From contig NZ_PVZN01000021.1 of the NCBI RefSeq assembly GCF_003024385.1, positions 25,289 through 86,036 of the forward strand: 60,748 nt of DNA. The letters run 5' to 3'. The translations under genes were made by a program, and so were the position numbers. The notes beneath the pieces were generated by a model that was given only the letters and a program-made list of their open reading frames with translations, was not told where the DNA came from and did not search any database. The DNA comes from Pseudomonas sp. BBP2017. GTDB lineage: Bacteria > Pseudomonadota > Gammaproteobacteria > Pseudomonadales > Pseudomonadaceae. Below are positions 55,377 through 60,748 of this stretch, in pieces. How positions within the stretch are numbered: position 1 is the first letter of the stretch; every line of letters begins with the position of its first letter.

Positions 55377-56315
55377 TCAGGCCTCGGCAGCTTTGCGGTA
55401 GTTGTGGCCGATCGGGTGCGGCATGTTGCGGGCCTTGGCCAGCTCGATCTGCTTCTGCCGGTCGATGGCGCTGCGTCGGGTTTTCTCGCTCAGGCTGTCC
55501 CAGCAATGTGGGCAGCTGATACCCGGCGAATAGTGCTCCGACGCACGGTCTTCGACGCTGATCGGGGTACGGCAGGCATGGCACTGGTCGTAGTCGCCTT
55601 CGGTCAGGTCGTGGCGCACGGTGACCCGGTTGTCGAACACGAAGCAGTCGCCCTGCCAGCGGCTTTGGTCCTGCGGTACCTCTTCGAGGTATTTCAGGAT
55701 CCCGCCTTTAAGATGATAGACCTCTTCGAAACCTTCACCGAGCATGTAGCTGGAGGCTTTTTCGCAACGGATGCCACCGGTGCAGAACATCGCGACTTTC
55801 TTGTGCCGCGCCGGGTCGAAGTTGGCTTTGATGTACTCGGGGAACTCACGGAAGGTCGTGGTTTTCGGGTCGATCGCGCCTTCGAAGGTGCCAATCGCCA
55901 CTTCGTAGTCGTTGCGGGTGTCGATCAGCAGCACCTCGGGATCGCTGATCAGCGCGTTCCAGTCCTGCGGCTCGACGTAGGTCCCGACCTTGTGGTTTGG
56001 GTCCACGCCCGCCACGCCGAGGGTGACGATCTCTTTCTTGAGCTTGACCTTGGTGCGATAGAACGGCTGTTCGTCGCAGTAGGATTCCTTGTGGTCGATA
56101 TCCACCAGGCGCGCATCGCTGCGCAGCCAGGCCAGCAGGCCGTCGATACCTTCACGGGTACCGGATACGGTGCCGTTGATGCCCTCTTCGGCCAGCAACA
56201 AGGTGCCCTTGATGCCGTTGGCCATCATGCTTTCGAGTAGCGGCTCGCGCAGCTCGAGGTAATCTTTCAGGGTGACGAATTTGTACAGCGCCGCCACGAC
56301 GATAGCTTGGCTCAT
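55377..56315 (-). CDS. trhO: tRNA uridine-34 hydroxylase TrhO (rhodanese family)
   Basis: The 312-residue protein has an N-terminal acylphosphatase-like part, a rhodanese domain with the active cysteine in AMFCTGGIRCEKASSYML and a C-terminal cysteine-rich tail (CHACRTPIS ... CPHCWDSL). YceA/TrhO proteins hydroxylate U34 of tRNA for the cmo5U/mo5U modifications. The ATG at 56315 has TGGAGA at 8 bp; the longer frame upstream has no ribosome site. Confidence 0.93.
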   Translation of the reverse strand: MSQAIVVAALYKFVTLKDYLELREPLLESMMANGIKGTLLLAEEGINGTVSGTREGIDGLLAWLRSDARLVDIDHKESYCDEQPFYRTKVKLKKEIVTLGVAGVDPNHKVGTYVEPQDWNALISDPEVLLIDTRNDYEVAIGTFEGAIDPKTTTFREFPEYIKANFDPARHKKVAMFCTGGIRCEKASSYMLGEGFEEVYHLKGGILKYLEEVPQDQSRWQGDCFVFDNRVTVRHDLTEGDYDQCHACRTPISVEDRASEHYSPGISCPHCWDSLSEKTRRSAIDRQKQIELAKARNMPHPIGHNYRKAAEA

Positions 56316-56362
56316 GCAATCAATCTCCAGGTGGTCACCCTCGTAAAGGGCGGACCGGATGA

Positions 56363-56393
56363 CAATAAAAAACGCGCCGACGAGCGGCGCGTT
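56363..56393 (-). terminator. Rho-independent terminator after the BolA-family gene
   Basis: On the minus strand CGCGCCG / CGGCGCG forms a stem and is followed by TTTTTTATTG, about 30 bp after the BolA-family stop. Confidence 0.75.
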
Positions 56394-56423
56394 GCACATT
56401 CTAACAAAAACCTGACGATGAAA

Positions 56424-56723
56424 TCAGTGTTTGCTGCCACCTGCGCAGGTCGGCGAGGCTGGCGCTGCGCCGACCTTCTGCCACTCTTCAGGGGTATAGG
56501 TGTGCAGGGCCAGGGCATGGAACTGCCCCATCAGTTCACCGAGGGTGGCGTAGACCTTCTGGTGACGCTTGACGCTGTTCAGCCCCTCGAACTGCTCGCT
56601 GACCAGCACGGCCTTGTAGTGGGTTTCTTGCCCACGGCTGTGCATATGGCTTTCGTCGAGCACCGAAAGGTGCTGCGGCGCCAGCGCGGCCAGGCTCTGT
56701 TCAATCTTTTGCTGCATGGACAT
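56424..56723 (-). CDS. BolA-family protein
   Basis: The 99-residue protein has the BolA fold, with DESHMHSRGQETHYKAVLVS and LNSVKRHQKVYATLGELM, including the conserved histidine that binds Fe-S with monothiol glutaredoxin. BolA proteins affect morphology, stress response and iron metabolism. It lies 15 bp after the DUF2059 gene. Confidence 0.93.
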   Translation of the reverse strand: MSMQQKIEQSLAALAPQHLSVLDESHMHSRGQETHYKAVLVSEQFEGLNSVKRHQKVYATLGELMGQFHALALHTYTPEEWQKVGAAPASPTCAGGSKH

Positions 56724-56738
56724 GGACGGCTCCGCGTA

Positions 56739-57263
56739 TTACTGCTTCGCTGGCGCGGCGGCCTTGCCAGCGTTCGGGTCGAGTTCCTTGGTCATGTCAG
56801 CCAGCAGCTTGTTGACCACCGGCACCGCGCTTTCCAGCTTGCGCTGGGTCAGCTGGGCCGACTGCTGGGTCACCTGCGGCATCTTTTCCAGGACTTTCTT
56901 GCCCAGTGGCGACTGATAGAAAGCTACCAGGTCCTTGAGCTCGCTTTCGGTAAACGTGGTGGTGTAGAGCTTGACCATATCCGGCTTGAGCTTGTTCCAG
57001 CCGATGGCTTGATCCAGGGCGGCGTTGGCCTTGGCCTGGTAGCTGTCGAGCACGGATTTTTTCGAGGCCGGGGCCTTGGTCTGTTCGAAACGCTGGGCAA
57101 ACATCTGTTGCACCTGCATGTAGACCGGGGTGCCGAGCTTGTCAGCGTGCGCCATCATGAGGAATTTTTCGGCACTGGCGTTGTGGCTGGCGGTATCGGC
57201 AAGCACCTGGCCGCTGGCGCAAACCAGCGCAACAGCGGTGCAAAGGGCGCGAAGACGGGTCAT
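56739..57263 (-). CDS. Exported DUF2059 protein
   Basis: The 174-residue protein has a signal peptide (MTRLRALCTAVALVCASGQV, cleavage near ALAD) and a DUF2059 helical domain with KPDMVKLYTTTFTESELKDL and FYQSPLGKKVLEKMP. The function is unknown. The ATG at 57263 has AAGGA at 7 bp. It is divergent from fumC. Confidence 0.88.
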   Translation of the reverse strand: MTRLRALCTAVALVCASGQVLADTASHNASAEKFLMMAHADKLGTPVYMQVQQMFAQRFEQTKAPASKKSVLDSYQAKANAALDQAIGWNKLKPDMVKLYTTTFTESELKDLVAFYQSPLGKKVLEKMPQVTQQSAQLTQRKLESAVPVVNKLLADMTKELDPNAGKAAAPAKQ

Positions 57264-57419
57264 CGTAATTCCTTCATTAGACAGAGGAGGCAGTACCCCA
57301 GAGTAGAGCATTTTGCGCCGACTCGGGCACGGCACTCAAGTGGCTCGACGAGCGATAGAGCCGCTGCGGCGAAAAGGGACCTAAACTGCGAACTCAGACC
57401 ACAAGGGAGTGTTCACAGC

Positions 57420-58814
57420 ATGAGCCGTATCGAAACTGACAGCCTGGGGCAGGTCGAAGTTCCTGACCAGGCCTACTGGGGTGCCCAGACGCAACGCTCA
57501 CTGATCAACTTTGCCATCGGCAAGGAGCGTATGCCACTGGCTGTCCTGCACGCCCTGGCGATGATCAAAAAAGCCGCTGCACGGGTCAACAGCCGCAACG
57601 GAGACCTGCCGGCGGACATCGCCCGGCTGATCGAACAGGCCGCCGACGAGGTGCTCGATGGCCAGCTTGACGAGCAATTCCCACTCGTCGTCTGGCAAAC
57701 CGGCAGTGGCACCCAGAGCAACATGAACGTCAATGAAGTGATCGCCGGGCGCGCCAACGAACTTGCCGGTAAAGGCCGGGGTGGCAAGAGCCCGGTGCAC
57801 CCCAACGACCATGTCAACCGCTCGCAGAGTTCCAACGACTGCTTCCCCACCGCCATGCACATCGCCGCCGCCCAGGCGGTCCAGCACAAGCTGTTGCCGG
57901 CCATCGCCGAGCTGTCGTCGGGGCTGGCGGAGCTTTCGGTGCGTCACCAGCACCTGGTCAAGACCGGCCGCACGCACATGATGGATGCCACGCCGATCAC
58001 CTTCGGTCAGGAACTCTCGGCCTATGTTGCCCAGCTTGAGTACGCCCAGCGCGCCATTCGCTCGGCCTTGCCGGCCGTGTGCGAACTGGCCCAGGGCGGC
58101 ACCGCCGTCGGTACCGGGCTGAATGCCCCGCACGGTTTTGCCGAGGCCATCGCCGCAGAGCTGGCGGCCCTCTCCGGCCTGCCTTTTGTTACCGCGCCGA
58201 ACAAATTCGCCGCCCTCGCCGGGCATGAACCACTGACCACCCTCGCCGGCGGCCTGAAAACCCTGGCCGTAGCCCTGATGAAACTGGCCAACGACCTGCG
58301 TCTGCTCGGCTCCGGCCCCCGTGCAGGCTTGGCTGAAGTGCGCCTGCCGGCCAACGAGCCGGGAAGCTCGATCATGCCCGGCAAGGTCAATCCGACCCAG
58401 TGCGAGGCGCTGTCGATGCTGGCCTGCCAGGTGCTGGGCAACGATACCGCGATCGGCTTTGCCGCCAGCCAAGGGCATTTGCAGCTGAACGTGTTCAAGC
58501 CGGTGATCATCCACAACCTGCTGCAGTCCATCGAGCTGCTGGCCGACGGCTGCAGCAACTTCCAGCAGCACTGCGTGGCAGGCATCGAGCCGGATGCCGA
58601 ACAGATGGCCGCGCACCTGGAACGCGGACTCATGCTGGTCACTGCGCTCAACCCGCATATCGGCTACGACAAGGCGGCGGAAATTGCCAAGAAAGCCTAT
58701 AGCGAAGGCCGCACATTACGCGAGGCGGCCTTGACGCTGGGATACCTGAGCAACGAGCAATTCGATCAATGGGTACGCCCGCAAGACATGCTCGAACCCG
58801 GCAAGAAAGGCTGA
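57420..58814 (+). CDS. fumC: Class II fumarate hydratase
   Basis: The 464-residue enzyme interconverts fumarate and malate. It has SRIETDSLGQVEVPDQAYWG at the start, TGRTHMMDATPITFGQE with the catalytic histidine and the signature GSSIMPGKVNPTQCEA. The frame is open far upstream but the family start is at 57420. TAAACT (57382-57387) may be a -10. Unlike class I enzymes it needs no iron-sulphur cluster and is stable to oxidative stress and low iron. Confidence 0.97.
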   Translation: MSRIETDSLGQVEVPDQAYWGAQTQRSLINFAIGKERMPLAVLHALAMIKKAAARVNSRNGDLPADIARLIEQAADEVLDGQLDEQFPLVVWQTGSGTQSNMNVNEVIAGRANELAGKGRGGKSPVHPNDHVNRSQSSNDCFPTAMHIAAAQAVQHKLLPAIAELSSGLAELSVRHQHLVKTGRTHMMDATPITFGQELSAYVAQLEYAQRAIRSALPAVCELAQGGTAVGTGLNAPHGFAEAIAAELAALSGLPFVTAPNKFAALAGHEPLTTLAGGLKTLAVALMKLANDLRLLGSGPRAGLAEVRLPANEPGSSIMPGKVNPTQCEALSMLACQVLGNDTAIGFAASQGHLQLNVFKPVIIHNLLQSIELLADGCSNFQQHCVAGIEPDAEQMAAHLERGLMLVTALNPHIGYDKAAEIAKKAYSEGRTLREAALTLGYLSNEQFDQWVRPQDMLEPGKKG

Positions 58815-58815
58815 G

Positions 58816-59772
58816 TCACCGGGCCAGGCGTACGCGCCTGGCCCGCCAGCCGGCCATGATCGATGGGCCCAGCGCGGTCAGCGCCGAGCCCAGCACCACC
58901 ACCAACGCGCCAATGTAACCCAGGGTGTTGATCTGTTCGGCGTGCACATAGTCAGGCCAGAACCAGGCCGCCAGGGCGACGGCAACGAACGTGATCAACG
59001 GGGTGATCGCCAGGGTGGCGCTGACCTTGGAGGCTTCCCAGTGGGCCAGTGCTTCGGCGAAGGCGCCATAGGCCACCAGGGTATTGAGGCAGCAGGCGAG
59101 CAACAGCCAGCCTTGCAGCGGCGTCAACTGCAGGGCTTCGAGCGGATGCACCCAGGGCGTCAAGAGCACGGCGCAGCACAGGTAGATCACCATCATCACC
59201 TGCAGCGAATTCCACACCGTCAGCAACTGCTTCTGGCTCAGGGCATAGAACACCCAGATAGTGGTGGCCAGGACAATGGTCAGCACACCTGTGGTGTAGA
59301 CGCTCAGGGAGGTCAACAGCTCGTCCAGGCGCTGGTTGAAAAACAGGCCGAAGCCCATGAGCAGGATGACCAGACCGCCCCCTTGGCCGAGGCTGAAGCG
59401 TTCCTTGAACAGGAACACGCTGGCCACCAGCAGCAGTACCGGCCCCAGCTGCACGACCAGTTGCGCCGTGCCGGGGCTCAGCAGGTTCAGGCCCATCAGG
59501 TACAGCACATAGTTGCCGACCAGGCCAGCGGTGGCCAATGCCACCAGGCCCCAGCCCTTGCGCCCGAGCTTGTTGAACGACGGCAAGCGCTTGCTTGCCG
59601 CCAGCCAGGCCAGCAGCAGGCCACCGGAGACCGACAGGCGGAACCAGGTCACGGTGATCGGGTCCATCACCTGTAGCACCTGTTTGAGCTTGATCGGCAG
59701 GATGCCCCAGAGCAACGCGGTCAACAGCGAAAGAGAAAGGCCATAGACCCAGCGTCCGGAAGAAATGTGCAT
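58816..59772 (-). CDS. EamA/DMT-superfamily transporter
   Basis: The 318-residue protein has ten hydrophobic segments in two EamA repeats (LTALLWGILPIKLKQVL and ATTIWVFYALSQKQLL). Such proteins export amino acids or other metabolites; the substrate is unknown. It converges with fumC, one base apart. Confidence 0.92.
   Translation of the reverse strand: MHISSGRWVYGLSLSLLTALLWGILPIKLKQVLQVMDPITVTWFRLSVSGGLLLAWLAASKRLPSFNKLGRKGWGLVALATAGLVGNYVLYLMGLNLLSPGTAQLVVQLGPVLLLVASVFLFKERFSLGQGGGLVILLMGFGLFFNQRLDELLTSLSVYTTGVLTIVLATTIWVFYALSQKQLLTVWNSLQVMMVIYLCCAVLLTPWVHPLEALQLTPLQGWLLLACCLNTLVAYGAFAEALAHWEASKVSATLAITPLITFVAVALAAWFWPDYVHAEQINTLGYIGALVVVLGSALTALGPSIMAGWRARRVRLAR
58821..58844. repeat. Hairpin at the fumC / EamA junction
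   Basis: A perfect 10-bp stem (GGGCCAGGCG / CGCCTGGCCC) with a TACG loop lies just after fumC and within the last codons of the EamA gene. It has no T run. It may slow or stop transcription from both sides. Confidence 0.6.
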
Positions 59773-60047
59773 ACCAGCCTCAAAATGCCCTGTGGTGGGG
59801 GGAGACTGGATTCTACGGGCTAGGTGACGGGGGCTGACAGGTACAATTACAGAAAAGATTTCAGTATTTCATTCCCTCGGTTCCTGTGATTTAGAAGCTT
59901 GCCCCGCGATCGGGCCTTATTTCTGGTTCTTCACGGAATTCCGGGGACTATGATCCTTGGGTTGGGTTGGGACTTGAGGCTGCGAGCTTATCCAGTCAAT
60001 GTGGCGCCGCTGCCGGCCCCTTCCGCCTTTACGGCGGCCTACTTTCC

Positions 60048-60248
60048 TCTTGGGGAAAGTAGGCAAAGCCGCTGGCTCCTGCATCCGGCCCTACGCTGCG
60101 CTCCGGGTCCCCTCGCTACGGTGCCTTCCAGGGGCATCGCGGCCTACGACTTGCTTCGCCAAGTCTCCGGCTCGCGACTTCGGCTAACGCCGAAGGGTGC
60201 TGCGCACCAGCCCCCTCCAGACACCTACGCTCGGCCTCCTGAAGTCGC
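60048..60248. repeat. Large inverted repeat, left arm
   Basis: About 200 bp, with runs such as CTACGCTGCGCTCCGGGTCC and CCTACGACTTGCTTCGCC, recur in inverse orientation at 60427-60622 with scattered differences. Alternating short hairpins within it suggest a strongly folded RNA if transcribed. Confidence 0.88.
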
Positions 60249-60365
60249 GAAGTTACGGGCGGCGCCTGCACTGGCGTATCTTCGAAATCAAATGCTGGCA
60301 GCGGCAAGCTGACGCCAGCGCGGGGCAAGCCCGCTGGCAAAGTGAGTACCAACTCGCCCTTGATC

Positions 60366-60396
60366 TCGCTCTTGCTCTTGCTCTTGCTCTTGATCT
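60366..60396. repeat. GCTCTT hexamer tract in the loop of the inverted repeat
   Basis: Four or more copies of (GCTCTT) follow one another. On the minus strand they would encode Lys-Ser repeats, giving a false low-complexity frame. Such tracts vary in length between strains. Confidence 0.75.
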
Positions 60397-60426
60397 TCAT
60401 GCACGTCGGTTCAGGCGCCGCGGAGT

Positions 60427-60622
60427 GCGACTTCAGGAGGCCGAGCGGAGGTGCCTGTAGGGGCAGTGCGCAGCACCTTCGGCGTTAGCCGAAGACGCGA
60501 GACGGAGACTTGGCGAAGCAAGTCGTAGGCCGCGTGGCCCCGGAAGGTGCCGTAGCGAGGGGACCCGGAGCGCAGCGTAGGGCCGGATGCAGGAGCGAGC
60601 GGTTTTGCCTACTTTTTCCAAG
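60427..60622. repeat. Large inverted repeat, right arm
   Basis: This is the inverse partner of 60048-60248. It ends where the sequence TGTATGGACCGGAGACATCG of an insertion-sequence end begins. Confidence 0.88.
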
Positions 60623-60748
60623 TGTATGGACCGGAGACATCGCTGACACATGTACGGGGACATGGTTGACACATTATCGCTTGCCATCCGGGTTGTTGAA
60701 ATCGATGGTTCTCAGCTTGCGGTGACAGAAGTAGACGTCGAAGTGATC
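60623..60748 (-). mobile_element. End of an IS481-type insertion sequence, running off the window
   Basis: The segment starts TGTATGGACCGGAGACATCG and has two spaced TGACACAT / TTGACACATT motifs, like the ends of IS481-family elements in Pseudomonas. It contains the last codons of a transposase on the minus strand. The other end lies outside the window. Confidence 0.6.
60674..60748 (-). CDS. IS481-family transposase, last 24 codons
   Basis: The minus strand reads DHFDVYFCHRKLRTIDFNN and ends at a TAA (60674-60676). The short tail resembles the C-terminus of IS481/integrase-core transposases (YFC.R.L..ID). The start lies outside the window, so the family call is moderate. Confidence 0.6.
   Translation of the reverse strand, partial: DHFDVYFCHRKLRTIDFNNPDGKR

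Larger units (their letters stand above)
59773..60622. other. Gene-free region with repeats
   Basis: No convincing gene was found. It begins with the upstream region of the EamA gene. GGTTCTTCACGGAATTCCGG (from about 59925) looks like an insertion-sequence end but I cannot name it. A partial REP (about 59896-59915) and a REP-like hairpin (60314-60338, GCCAGCGCGGGGCAAGC...) are present. The open frames in it are repeat-encoded and overlap on both strands. Confidence 0.6.

Noticed and set aside
56307..57419. N-terminal extension of fumC by over 370 codons
   Set aside because: The frame is merely open upstream; the family start is at 57420, and the region carries minus-strand bolA-type and DUF2059 genes.
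59899..60725. Several open frames in the last 900 bp
   Set aside because: They are made by the inverted repeat and the hexamer tract, overlap on both strands and have no ribosome sites.

Overview
The window is a Pseudomonas chromosome segment, most like the P. putida / P. fluorescens branch. The evidence is the gene order around gyrA (mtnA, gyrA, serC, pheA, a tyrA-aroA fusion, cmk, rpsA, ihfB), a 261-residue UndA, a Pseudomonas-type REP hairpin, and an O-antigen locus that begins beside ihfB, as it does in P. aeruginosa. No rRNA, tRNA or CRISPR array was seen.

Layout. (1) 1-5964: the 3' end of an RTX calcium-binding exoprotein gene carrying a 471-bp near-identical tandem duplication, then a complete type I secretion operon (ABC ATPase, membrane fusion protein, TolC-like channel), all on the + strand. 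(2) 5976-13922: an IS66-rich patch. One IS66 (amber codon in tnpB) lies at the left. A second IS66 is nested in the inverted, deleted remains of a third at the right. Between them is an AT-rich cassette with a predicted exported protein of unknown function and a Wzy-like O-antigen polymerase, both on the + strand. (3) 13974-32113: the minus-strand O-antigen locus. In transcription order it holds two Wzz chain-length regulators, WbpA, WbpB, a decayed remnant at the place where PAO1 has wbpC, WbpD, WbpE, Wzx, a WbpH-like glycosyltransferase, WbpI, a second glycosyltransferase, a PglC-type phosphoglycosyl transferase, a PglD-type acetyltransferase, a DegT aminotransferase, a WbpM dehydratase and a membrane-anchored glucuronyl C5-epimerase-like protein. 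(4) 32378-44454: housekeeping genes on the minus strand (beta-CASP hydrolase, LapA-domain protein, ihfB, rpsA, cmk, tyrA-aroA, pheA, serC, gyrA). (5) 44733-59772: mtnA and MTA deaminase (divergent), ubiG, mupP, a YciK-type SDR, undA behind a GGDEF/EAL gene, an ABC exporter, a DsbA-family protein, trhO, a BolA-family gene, a DUF2059 gene, fumC and an EamA transporter. (6) 59773-60748: non-coding, with about 200-bp inverted repeat arms, a hexamer tract and the end of an IS481-type element.

How the genes work together. WbpA/B/E/D/I should make UDP-ManNAc3NAcA. WbpM, the DegT aminotransferase and the PglD-type enzyme should make a UDP-2,4-diacetamido-trideoxyhexose (bacillosamine or QuiNAc4NAc type). 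The PglC-type enzyme would load that sugar on undecaprenyl phosphate, and two glycosyltransferases would extend it. Wzx would flip it, Wzy polymerise it and the Wzz proteins set its length. One transferase plus two glycosyltransferases fits a trisaccharide repeat. The C5-epimerase-like protein has a single N-terminal membrane anchor, so it may convert D-manno-uronic residues to L-gulo residues on the periplasmic side; this is inference.

The least explained and most interesting part is the pairing of that epimerase with the IS66-bounded, inverted cassette (unknown exported protein plus Wzy). The UndA call is the most useful functional re-reading: family members are usually labelled TenA regulators, yet this protein has the full diiron ligand set of the 1-undecene-forming decarboxylase.
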